Shown here piece by piece: positions 51,711-62,380 of a DNA stretch of 64,000 bases. The notes beneath the pieces were generated by a model that was given only the letters and a program-made list of their open reading frames with translations, had not been told where the DNA came from and ran no database searches. The DNA is from Phytoseiulus persimilis. Taxonomy: Eukaryota; Arthropoda; Arachnida; Mesostigmata; Phytoseiidae. The position numbers and the translations under genes were made by a program. The stretch lies in contig CM075102.1 in assembly GCA_037576195.1 (NCBI GenBank), forward strand, positions 29,198,745 through 29,262,744, read 5' to 3'. How positions within the stretch are numbered: the stretch's first letter is position 1; every line of letters starts with the position of its first letter.

Positions 51711-53528
51711 CGAGGGCGAAATGAGCGATAGCGTGTATTTGAAAGAACAGAAAACTGGTCGGGGTCGAACGCAGTCGCTGAGCGAACCAGCAACTAGAGC
51801 CCCGCGGCTGCACTTCTGAATGTGATGACTAGCGAGAAAAGCGGTTCCATCGGTTTTCAATCATTACCACTCCATGCGAGAACGGTAGATGTTTGCAGTT
51901 GTGGTGGTTCAATTCGCTTAGTCCCCGAGAGAACTTGACACGACGTCCGCGGGATTCCCATGCGGTCATGTGTTCAACCAGATTCCGTCGTGAGTTGTTC
52001 AACTGAGAGAAAAAAAATCAGGTCCGTGCTTGGTAAGTCTCGTTCGCCATCTGACTCGTTTCCTTCGCTCGTCACGACTCCAGCTCATACGCTGACGATG
52101 TTGACCACTACGATCAATGAGTTTTTTTTTTGTCGGTTGCCATGACTGTAGACCTAGACATCAAGTGCTTGGTGACGGCAATACCTGTACATCAGAACAG
52201 TCTCCCTGGGACGAGCCGGTCAGGTCGGAATTCTTCCAGAAGGCGAAATGCGTCAACGGCCAGGATACGATTATGAGCTCGAGCCCGCCACTGTCTATCC
52301 ATGAGCACTGAGATGCGTGCACCTGTTCGTCGGTAGCAGCCTTCGTTTCCGAATCAACCTCGCATCGTTCCGTTCTGCTCGGTGGATACGTCTCTCGACG
52401 TCCACCAGTTCTGCGGGGATGTATTGCGGAATCAAAGCGGCGATATTCATTTGAAGATGGTCCTGCTCAAACGAACCGAGTCGTCCTCGATCTTATGCTT
52501 CGCTTCCCTTTCTGATTTTTCAAACTTATATCCGCTGCGGTCCACGATGGGCGGCAAGCTTCCGAAAAATAATGCTTCCCTGCCTCCACTTCTCTCTCGA
52601 GATTCTCTGATTCGCGATCGACTCGATGAAATTCGCGGAATAAGCGGAAAAAGCTGATCGTGTCGCGCCTGAGGTGAGCTCTCGCAGTCGAATGTCGAGC
52701 GAGTGCGACTCGGTCCCAGCCAGTCAACGTGCAAAAACTCTTACATTAGAGAGCAGAGACGACGTCTGCGACAATCTACATATCATCCCCACCCCACCGT
52801 GTGCGGTGAGCGCGTTCGCCATTACTTCATGAAGAGCGGCCATGGAGGTGGCGTGTTGATGCCAGCTCATTCCTTCTCAGTTTTCCTTACGACTTCTACC
52901 TCAACTCCATTCTCGCGACCGAGAATTAATCATCCGGCGCCGTTCGCCTCTCTCGCACCGTCTGCCGCACACCCTACGCAGCGTTATCCGCACACCTACC
53001 ACACGAGGCTCTACACAACCACAGCAAAGCCGTCCAAAGAAACGAAACGGGTTTTTCCATATTTTGCGGCGAGACTCCCGCAGCCTTCCCCGTTTTGACA
53101 GAACCCTCGAAAGGTCCTCTAGGCGCGGTCTCTGCAGGGTTCCCTCCTCGACCTTTACGCCGGACCCGACAGCGTGCCAAAGCCTCGATGACTCACGGAA
53201 TTCCGTTCTTAAGCTGGTCATGATATTAATCTAACGTCTCCGCGTCTAAATTCCGTAGCATTGGAAGAGCTCCTGGGACATCTGTTGGATGTCGATAGAT
53301 GTGGCGGAAAGCTCAGAACAAAAGCTTGGCGTGCTCGACGAACAAGGGACGTAAAGGGTGGTCTACGGATGGGAAACTGATATTCTATCGGGCAGAATAA
53401 ATCATGCGCCTGGTTCTTGCGGCCGGACATAAGGATCGATGCCTAACATCGAACCCCGAGCACTGAATGTTCGAGTGGGGGAGGGTTCGCAATAGTTCGA
53501 GGAATTTAGTACTCCAAGGAACCCAGCT

Positions 53529-53540
53529 CCCCCCCCCCCC
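53529..53540. repeat. C homopolymer, 12 bases
   Basis: Twelve consecutive C residues, about 150 bases upstream of the second ratchet-type splice site. Confidence 0.85.
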
Positions 53541-53685
53541 TCTCCATGAAGCTGTCCCCGAAGAAGCGGGGTTCGCGCGCGGGAAAGGGCAACGGATGAC
53601 GTAGAAGTCGACAAAAAAAGCAAACATCGGGACGTCAAGTCGAGCGCCAGGGAACAAGCCCTTGAGGCCCCGAACTCCGAGAAAT

Positions 53686-53721
53686 CTAACAATGGAATAC
53701 TTTTCCTCCTTTCAGGTAAGG
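53686..53721 (+). other. Candidate recursive (ratchet) splice site 2
   Basis: A CTAAC branch-point motif (53686-53690) is followed by the pyrimidine tract CTTTTCCTCCTTTC, acceptor AG (53714-53715) and immediately a donor GTAAGG (53716-53721). The branch-point A is 26 bases before the junction. It is the second such element on the plus strand, 17.9 kb after the first. Two sites with the same order of parts, on the same strand and in a region without genes, make chance less likely. It could also be an ordinary acceptor of an exon that happens to begin GTAAGG. Confidence 0.55.
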
Positions 53722-56700
53722 ACCTACAAACTCGAATTCGAGGAATTCGTTGAGAGCCGAAGGAGCTGTTTTTTTCCACAAACCCGAAGAGACGGTGTCC
53801 TTGCCATCGCTGTGTCATCACTGAGCGGGAATCCTACATCTTCTCATGGGCTTCCGCCATTCGCTCCATCCATTGTCTCCGCTGGTTTGATTTGCTACAA
53901 TCACCAAAAGTTTCAATTCTCATGGAGCTCCGTTCCGAGCTGAGGATTCGAGTGAGGGCTTTGCATGAATTTCCTGAACTATGATTCCCTATCGGAGTTC
54001 GGGATTAGCCGAGTCACGCGGAAATCTTTTCTGACTGAGGAACGGGCTCCATGGCGGAAGAGTTGCGTTTCCGCGGACGCCCGCAATCGTCGCATTGGTA
54101 TCGAGGCAGAGTACTGAGAGCAGTAATGGCTAAGTAACCAAAGGAATGAGCGATGCAAAAAAATATGGCTGAAGCGACCGACGCAAGAGAATGAAATCTG
54201 TAACAGATGTTACTGAAGATATGAAGAGATCGCGTGGCGGAGCCTCGAGTCAAGCGAGGCTCTTCCAGCGATCTACGTCAGGGATTTCGAAGAAGGAAAC
54301 TAAATCGATCCGGAGACACCGGAGCGTCCAGCCACGATCTGTTCATCCTATCCACGAAAAAGAAGGGCGGGTACCCTTCCGCGAGATGCGAAAGTGGTAG
54401 GAGCCGAACTGAGCGATCGGAGCGAGCTTCGAAGCTCTACCGTCCGCCTTCAGCATTCGCAATGAGGGGAACTGCGCCTCTCGGCAGTTCCTCAAGACAG
54501 GTTTTCTTCGGCGAATCGAGATCTCTCCTTTGGGGGAGAAACGACCCAGAGTTGTCGAACAAGAAGTCTGTTCTCGAAATCAGGGGCACGATTCCACCGA
54601 TCCGCTTCGCGCATTCCTCGGATGGGTCGAACACGTAATCAACTTCGGCGCTACCCGACTGTGGCTTTTCCCGCACCACTCGCACTTCGCGTCAAATCTG
54701 TGAGAAGACCCTGCCTATAAATCCTGGAACTTCACTTCCGAGAATGTTCTCACAAGAATCGCGATATCAGTCCGTCCGTCACATCGAGCTCGAGATGCAG
54801 GGAGAGCGAGCTGTTCTCAGAGCCGCTCCAAGTTCCCATGAAGTTGCGGGATATGAATCATCTGGTATTCCCCTTGCGCTGATGCCGCCAACCGCTAATC
54901 CTCGCTTCTTGTGAACTTCCGCGCGGGTCCGCCAAGTCCTTGAGTCATTCGCTTCGTCGTTCTAATTATGCTCTCGTGAAAAGCGCCGTTTAGCGTTTCG
55001 TGCAGCGTCAGAAAACTCCAACGATTAAGCCAGAATGTTGCCGTCGTTAGCCGGAACGTGTCATTACTCGAGATACTCGAAACACGGTGCTCATCCGAAC
55101 CCGCTGGAGAGGACGAATACACGCTTCGCTGATATTCCCCCTAGACCACAAGGATGCGATAATTTCCGATCGATAAAATCACTGATGTTCGGAGCTGCCT
55201 CCGTGTTTACCTCAGTGCCAATATGTGCTCCGCGGCGGATCGACAGCGGCACCTTATCGAGTAACTTGAGGCTGTCTCAAAAGCGAAGAGCCTGGGATAA
55301 TGCGAAAGCCGATGTTGCTGCCGGCTGGCTTGCTGAAGAAGCGTTGAAACTCTGCCGTATGAAGTGATCGACTGAGCTTTGCGGGTCCGGTGCACTACAT
55401 TGTCCCCCTACTGCATTTGTCCCGGCTGAGCACATTATGAAGCATGCACGAAATCGGGCTGTTCAGGCTCTGCCCGGTGAAGCTTTGCCGGGCAAAAAGG
55501 AACCGGCTTTCGGTTGGCTCTTCGCCCGTGATCGACCTACGTGCAATATTTCACGCTGCTCGCTAAACTGAGCCCGAGAGGAACGGGTGGGTTGAGCGAG
55601 GTGTTCGTAGGCGGGAAGGAGGGTGCGAGTGTCTGCCTGCCTTGGTTTGTTGGACGGGTGGTTATGAGATTAGATGATTGGATAAGAAGCTACTCACCTT
55701 TTGGCTTCCTTTTGTGGGGGATCGGCCGTTCCTGTGGGTTCTCGCTCCGAGCGGGGTTTCTATTTCCTCGGCGGCTCCCTGCTCCACTCCGAGAGAGAGA
55801 GAGAGAGAGAGAGGGACAGGAGAGCAAGAAAGAGATATATATAGTGAGAGAGAGATTCCAAGAGAGGCCCGAGGAGGAGCTGATGTGGAGTGAGTTATTG
55901 TGACTTATGATCTCAGTGTGTTAGCTCGCTATGCTGGCGCCCGCGTTCTGCTTTCAATCGAACAGGAAAGAGACCCTGAGCTGCGCCCTCAACTTTTTCT
56001 CCACTTTGTTCCCACTTCCGAGCACAAGACGAGATCGGGGACGGGAAGACGGAATTCCTGACTGTGGCGTCAGATGCGGATGTACACATGCCGAATCTGG
56101 AACTACGAGCGTTTTCAGCTCTGAGCTTCATTCGAACAAGAGTGATTCGTCCTGAAACCGGCATAGATCTCAAGAGCTGAACCCGAGCCTTTGTAGTGTT
56201 TCGGAACAGTTTGAAAATCGACTACGGTGGAGCACCAGTCAACAAGTGTCGAAATGAGAGCAATCAGAGGACAGGACTCACTTCAGAGAGATTATGTGAA
56301 ACCGAGATGTCTCGAACACTCCGCATCGCATCCAGTGTAACGCTCCGTTTGTTCCATCCTCTTTCGCGGTTTCGAGAGACCTTCGCTTGAGCGAAAAGGT
56401 AGCGATTATGCGGAATCGTTCTCTGTACTTATGTGTTGACTTCGATCAATCATGCGCAAATTCTTGCGGTAATGACTTCGTGGTTTGCCTCATGCATGCA
56501 CTCCCTCACCTCCCTCGCTGGGAAAACAGGCGAGCCAGCTGAATGAGGCGCAGAGGAAGGCAAGGAGCAGCGGCATGGAAGGAAGGTTAATTATAAAGAG
56601 TGCGGGAACGTTCAGTGAAAAGGGCGGACATCTGAATTGATGGCTCGTCAATATCAGGCCGCCGCCGCCACCATCGTCGATATAGCGCGCCCGTGCTCAG

Positions 56701-59700
56701 CAAGCCTAGGACGAGACCTCTGGTCTCTGAAGAGCTCTTCTTCACTCTCCCAAGCAAACTGACGGACTGGTTGTGCTTTGCTTTGCGCTGCTCCGCCTTG
56801 TGAAGAGCCCAACGAGAAAAAGAAGAAGAAAAGTCGCCACCGGAGACGTATACGTCGCCTGCCGTTCTCAATGGTTGTTTTGTGTTCAGTGCGAGCATCG
56901 TTTTTTCGGCTGCCGGTCCCCAGGGCGCAGCGAGAGAAATTCCGCCGTTCTCTCTCCGAACGTTCGAAGCTCTCTGGCCAACCTCTCGAGGAAGCAGGTC
57001 GGAACAGACTGAGGATACTGGAACCTGGCTGACTTTTATCTGACGCCGGATCGCGGATCACGAACACCGAGGGATCGAAGTTTCCGAAGAACCTTGATCT
57101 TGAAAGCATTCAATCAAGACAGCCTTTCCCAGGGTGGGCTCGGTCCCATCCTCAGGTTCCGTTGTCAGATTCCATCCAGGACCTCGGGCTCTGAGGATTC
57201 TAGGCCAAATTATGCTCCTGTTTCGTGCCCTGAACTTCCGACAGGGAGCGATGGGGAGGGGGGGGGGCAAATATCCAATTCTGGTCGAACACTTTCTCCG
57301 CGATTGAGGAATTCTTCCTCGCTCCGGGAAACTGGGTTGTGCGCGGCGCGATCTCAAATTTTCAAAATTGGACGCGTCGGAGTCGCTGACAGATGCCAAT
57401 CGCAAAGTTCGCGTGAGATACATCCAGAGGACGTCCCATTCAGCGCTGACTGAAGCTCTCATACTCGTTCGTTTTTCCTCATTTCTGGTGCGCCACTCTC
57501 GCTCGCAATTCGTTCCCCGGTTCGAATCCATTTTTCCCCGTTATATTCTCTTCCCCGTGCGGGTTCGGCGAGGGCACGACCGGAGTCCCCGACTGAATGA
57601 GTTGGGGGATGAGTATCTGAGTATACACCTTGAGTACGCGATGAGAGTCGAGACGTTCGTCTGGATTCGGCTCACCCAGATCGAAACCGGGGTCGAAAAC
57701 TCGTTGATCGAAACATGTGATGCGATGTTAGCGAAGTCCGAGGAACGGATGCCGTGATGATTTGTGGAGCGGGAAGAAACGGGTCAGCAAGACGCTTTGT
57801 GGAAGAGGCTCTGACTAATACGGTCAGTCGAGGCGAGACCGAGAGGCGAATTCCTCGACCAGGAACATTTGCTGACGACTCTCTGTCGCATTCCGACTGG
57901 TTCGGCACCGCCGTTCTCAGAAAAGCGATCCGGGGAATTACGTCATCGATCTCCGGGATGCACGAGGAGCAACGAGACTGGTATTCTTGAGATTCGACTC
58001 TTGTGTCGAGGAATCACAGCTGTAGGGATGCTCAGAGAGGATGTCATGCGATCCTAGCTAAATAGTCTGTCGTGCAGCTGACTGACTTCGGGATGTTCTG
58101 AGTGGAAGCCAGGAAACAAGCAGAGCGATGTCGACGATACCGCAACGGAGCAAGGTTCGCGAGGGAGCGTCTCTCTGAGGGAGACGCGGCGGAACGATTT
58201 CCTCTGAGCAGGATTCGCGTAACGAAATCAATGCAAGATCAACACGGGACTTCGAGATGCCACGAGGGGAGAAAACAAACGCCAACCGCCATCTGGATGT
58301 GGAACGAGATTCTGCAGGGAGTGTGGAGGAGTTTCAGGACATTGCCGCCGGAGGCCTCCTTCCTTTCCTCTCTCGCGCTGTAACCGAGAAAGACCGTCAG
58401 TCGGGCCGACCGACCGACTGTGGGTCGCGACGGATGGCAAGATCCAAGACAGTCAGTGAGCCGATGCAAGAGCCTAACCAAACATTGTTTGCATCCGAAA
58501 TCCACCCCGTCGACCCAGTGGTCGCATCATTGTCGACGTGGACGTTGGATGAGGTCAGCGGCGGGAGCGACAGGAGCTTGATCCTATCGCTCCTGAGAAG
58601 ATTGGGAAACTCGGCTCCTTCCACGCTATTCCAAGCTTTGCCTCTTGAGAAAGGAATCATGTTGTGATAGCGACTTTCCTTCCTTTTGAAGTCGAGTCGA
58701 TCGTCGCGGTTGACGCGATCGAGCGGGGCTCCCTTAATTGAGGATCTCAATTCAGGAACGTTCGTTGACCACGTTCGAAGTGCCGGCATCGACAGCAACA
58801 GGAGCGGCAAGAGACGCTTTTCGCGAAGTGACCGTAGTGACGCAGTGAATGTGTTTCATTAAGCCGATGCGTGAGCTTTTTACGCGCGTGCGGCGAGAGT
58901 CGTAACACGTTTATGGCCGGATGTCTGGTGAACAACGTGATTCGGCCACTGGGCCGGTCGCCGTAACGCGTCGAGCGTACTTTTGTGCGCAAAACTTTTC
59001 CTCCATAATAAACATGTTAATCTCGTCTCGAGTCGACTGGCTTCTAAGAGCTCTTGTGAGTTGCGTTTCGTTGACGCTCAGCACCTACGAGAGCTGAAAA
59101 CGCAAGGCGCCCATAAGTCGTGACGGTAGCCGTCCTGCGGTTGAAGCGGGTTCTTGAGTACGCATGAAGGTACTTTCTGGAACTGCGGTGTCTTCGTGTC
59201 GTCGGGGCACCTCTCCGACTACAAGCCGCACCGCATCGCCAGCTACGGTTGTCGAGTCTTGGTCGCACGCCATTGTACTCCTTATTTATCCGCACGCGAA
59301 GCCAGCGGCATTCGCGTGCTTGGCTTCGCGTGGAGCATTGTCGAACATGACATCCTGCTGTTGATGTGCCCGTAGGATTTCTCCCTGCGGAGTTCACGAC
59401 TTCATTTCAGGCCACTCTGCTCTTTGTCTGGAAGCTCGGTTTTCCACTCGTTAGGGAACCCTATTTCGACACGCCTAGTCGAAGGGGACAGCACCCATCC
59501 ATGTTTGAGACCCGGTGTACGCGCGCTTTTTCGACGCAATCTTCGAATATCGAACAGTTTCGCCGCTTCCCGACGGCTAAACTGGAACAGCCCAATCTTT
59601 GATGGAATTTCGAACGGAGAGCATGCGTAGTCCGGGATTCTGATAACGAGGTCCAAAGTCCAGAATCAGTGTGGTTCGCAAGTGGATACATCTTTCGAGG

Positions 59701-60962
59701 GCTCCAAGGATCAGTGATTAAGCGAAATTCCTGGAGGACCGTGGGGGGGGGGGACGTCTTTGCGTGGCGCGTTACGCTGAGGAACGTTTGTCCGCCTTGG
59801 AAAGGATCGGCAGTTCGGTTTCTCGCTCCCATAAACCCTCGCGTCTGGCGTTCACGAGCGAAGTTCACTTCGTCTATTTCATCTGGTCGTGAGGCTCGAG
59901 CTGCGGACCGAGTTGCTGCTGGCAAGCTTCCCTGGGGCCTGGCGCTGTTTGATCTGACCAGCAAGACGGCGGCGGCAGAGAGCAGCCACTTCCGCGCGTG
60001 GGGAAAAACGCCCACCGGGTAACCGTTCAGTGTGGGAAAACCGGGGAGCGAGCGAGCGTGGAAGAGTGTGGAAGCCCATGGAAGGAGACCGGGGGAGATT
60101 GACTAGATATCTCACCCATGGCTCAGGCTAAGGGTCTGGCACCGCGGGCACCGCCGCTTCTGCCACCACAGATGCTTATCGTGGCTTAAGCTCAGCAACC
60201 GTGAGGTTGGATGACCCGAGGCGAAAAGACGGCACAGGAACCGAGCAGAGTGCAAAGGACCACGCCGAATAATATCGAGCCCCTCGATGCAACAACAGGA
60301 ATCTCTTCGCTGCCTTCAAGGGAAACGCCGCTGCTTTATTTTTGTTGGAAGTGTCGGACCGGGAACAGTTAGCGTCGCTCAAATCGTTCGGAAACTGCGG
60401 AGGCAGCGAAGGAATTGTTTGGCAAGCAGGCTCACTGGGGAGAAGGGCAAGGAGAATATTGTGCGGCACGCCCAGGGAACGTTTTGTTCCCGCACGGACC
60501 TATCTCACTGATGGGCTTTCACATTTAGACGAACACCAAAGCGTGGCTTCCAGGGAGTTTTTCAGTCCGTTCTCTCTCTCTTCCCTCGGTTCCTCGACTT
60601 GCGCTAGCCCCGCGAAACTTTCTGGAAGATTTCCGATGAATTCGAACCCTCGGAGGTGCCGTCATCAGAACTCCACGGTCTGACGGCGTTGCCTGGTTCG
60701 AGTGAGCACGAGTTCAAGTCCCGCTCCGACAACGATATTTTGGTCCAAGTCGGAGAGATTGTACGAGCGGAACGCTATCGCTGTGAACGGAATCCTTCGC
60801 CGGAGTCTGTTCCACACCGCAACAGAATGTCAGAACGTGACCGGGCCAACGTCACTCCTCGAAGGGAGGGATAAGCCACAAAGGACACTTTAATCTTTCA
60901 CACGCCTATTAATTCCAACGAGCTCAGCCGCAGCTGTCATCTGGCGATCACTTTTTCCACAG
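53722..60962. other. Mostly non-coding stretch before SLC35F6
   Basis: No gene is firmly supported. Plus-strand frames at 57368-57757 and 58180-58667 have protein-like codon choice towards their ends, and AATAAA at 59007-59012 follows the second, so terminal exons of a plus-strand gene are possible. A strong acceptor-like TTCATTTCAG lies at about 59412. A 7-bp GC hairpin (TGCCCGG/CCGGGCA) lies at about 55472-55495. The last bases, ending TTTTTCCACAG at 60962, look like the acceptor of an SLC35F6 5' UTR intron. Confidence 0.35.
55791..55813. repeat. GA microsatellite
   Basis: A 23-base perfect GA tract. Confidence 0.9.
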
Positions 60963-61005
60963 TGTCTCGTGGAAGAGCAGCAGCGAGAGCGCGGAATCGG
61001 ACAGC

Positions 61006-62172
61006 ATGGCCTGGACACGGTATCAGATATTCCTGGCCGGTCTGCTGGTTTTCACCGGATCCCTCAACACGTTGGCAACGAAGTTCGCCGATGATCAAGA
61101 GGCCCCGGGAAGGAACGGCAGCTTCTGGAAGAATGGGACGGAAAAGGTGTCGACAACGGAACCGCATCCGTTCAATCATCCCTTCCTGCAAGCGACCGGG
61201 ATGTTCATCGGCGAGTTCACGTGCTTGGTCCTCTTCAAGATCATGATGTTCATCCACAGCCGACGCCAAACTCCCGAGAGCGAACTGCCGGAGATGCTCA
61301 AAGGGAATCGGGACTTCAATCCCTTGATTTTCTACCTCCCGGCCCTGTGCGACATGGTGGGGACCTCGATGATGTACGTCGGTCTCACCATGACCTACGC
61401 TTCATCGTTCCAGATGCTCCGTGGGGCCGTGATAATCTTCACGGGCATCTTCTCGATGATCATCCTCAAAGCCAGACTGCACAGATTCAAGTGGTTGGGT
61501 ATCCTTCTCGTGCTGATCGGGCTGATCGTCGTCGGCGTGGCAGATCTCCTACATGCCGACGAAGATGCCGAAAGACTGAAAAAGCCCACCGAAGGCAAGA
61601 AGAGCGTCACCACGGTTATCACCGGCGACCTGATCGTCGTTGCCGCTCAGGTGATCTCGGCGATTCAGATGGTTCTGGAGGAGGGATTCGTTTCTAAGAA
61701 CAACGTGCCGCCTCTCCAAGCTGTTGGCCTGGAAGGCTTGTTCGGGATGACCACCCTGGGTCTCCTCCTGATCCCGTTCTACTTCATCAGGCCCGGCGGC
61801 ATTCCTATCGACGACGCTATCGACGGTTTGGCTCAAATTTTCAACAGCACGAACATCGCGCTCGGTTTCGGGGGAACTCTGCTCTCGATCAGTTTCTTCA
61901 ACTACGCCGGAATCTCCGTGACCAAGCAGCTCTCGGCGACCACCCGGATGGTGCTCGACTCCGTCAGGACGATCATCATCTGGGCTGTCAGCCTTGGCAT
62001 CCCGTGGCAGATTTTCCACTACGAAACGGTCATCGGTTTCCTGATTCTTCTTTCTGGAATGGCAATGTACAACAACCTGCTCTTCATCCCCTTCATGGCC
62101 AGTCGCGGTTGGATCAAGAACCCCGAGGATGAGGACAGCGAGGAATCGAGGAACTTCAACGATGACCCCTAG
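61006..62172 (+). CDS. SLC35F6: Solute carrier family 35 member F6 (complete, single coding exon)
   Basis: The 388-aa product aligns along its whole length with human SLC35F6 (371 aa). The start is fixed by the conserved MAWTRYQIFLAGLL opening (human MAWTKYQ). Hallmark blocks are PALCDMVGTSMMYVGLTMTY followed by ASSFQMLRGAVIIFTG (about 112-147), ITGDLIVVAAQVISAIQMVLEE (206-226) and SVTKQLSATTRMVLDSVRT (304-322). About ten hydrophobic segments are visible, as expected for drug/metabolite-transporter-superfamily proteins. Sequons NGS (37) and NGT (43) lie in the first lumenal loop, and the C-terminus is acidic (EDEDSEESRNF). The human protein is reported in lysosomal membrane and mitochondria, where it binds the ADP/ATP carrier ANT2; its substrate is unsettled. 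No intron interrupts the coding region, unlike the other genes here. An acceptor-like TTTTTCCACAG ending at 60962 suggests a 5' UTR intron. AATAAA follows at 62375. Confidence 0.97.
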   Translation: MAWTRYQIFLAGLLVFTGSLNTLATKFADDQEAPGRNGSFWKNGTEKVSTTEPHPFNHPFLQATGMFIGEFTCLVLFKIMMFIHSRRQTPESELPEMLKGNRDFNPLIFYLPALCDMVGTSMMYVGLTMTYASSFQMLRGAVIIFTGIFSMIILKARLHRFKWLGILLVLIGLIVVGVADLLHADEDAERLKKPTEGKKSVTTVITGDLIVVAAQVISAIQMVLEEGFVSKNNVPPLQAVGLEGLFGMTTLGLLLIPFYFIRPGGIPIDDAIDGLAQIFNSTNIALGFGGTLLSISFFNYAGISVTKQLSATTRMVLDSVRTIIIWAVSLGIPWQIFHYETVIGFLILLSGMAMYNNLLFIPFMASRGWIKNPEDEDSEESRNFNDDP

Positions 62173-62374
62173 AACGAACGGGAATCCCGACTCCAGCTCG
62201 TCAGGCCCATGGGAAAATCATATGACATGACGCGGGTCCGCACAAGCTGCGGGCGTCCTGGATCAACTCATCCATGCCACATCGACTCCGTGGACAGCAA
62301 TCGATGCACGAACGGGCTCCGATCATGAATGAGTGCTGGGAACGTATGTGAAGTAGACGGTTTGGATGTTGCGG

Positions 62375-62380
62375 AATAAA
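62375..62380 (+). terminator. Polyadenylation signal AATAAA for SLC35F6
   Basis: The AATAAA lies about 200 bases after the SLC35F6 stop codon on the same strand, consistent with a short 3' UTR ending near 62400. Confidence 0.65.

Larger units (their letters stand above)
45915..53685. other. GC-rich non-coding stretch
   Basis: The stretch opens with CCCG repeats (about 45915-45934) and contains several G or C homopolymers and CT tracts. The 255-codon plus frame at 49845-50612 and the 206-codon minus frame at 50060-50680 overlap each other, are Arg/Ser/Pro rich and lack motifs, so I call neither. A donor-like CTTG|GTAAGT lies at 52032-52037 without a credible exon. Confidence 0.35.

Noticed and set aside
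54437-55395. Transposon-like or retroelement relic on either strand
   Set aside because: Several short frames look protein-like, but no catalytic motif, terminal repeat or target-site duplication is visible.
57500-57540. GGTTCGAATCC, a perfect tRNA B box
   Set aside because: The flanking bases do not form a T-arm stem and there is no A box or acceptor stem at the right distance.
60681-60735. tRNA-like stretch with GTTCAAGTCC
   Set aside because: No acceptor stem or D-arm can be drawn, and the A-box position is unsupported.
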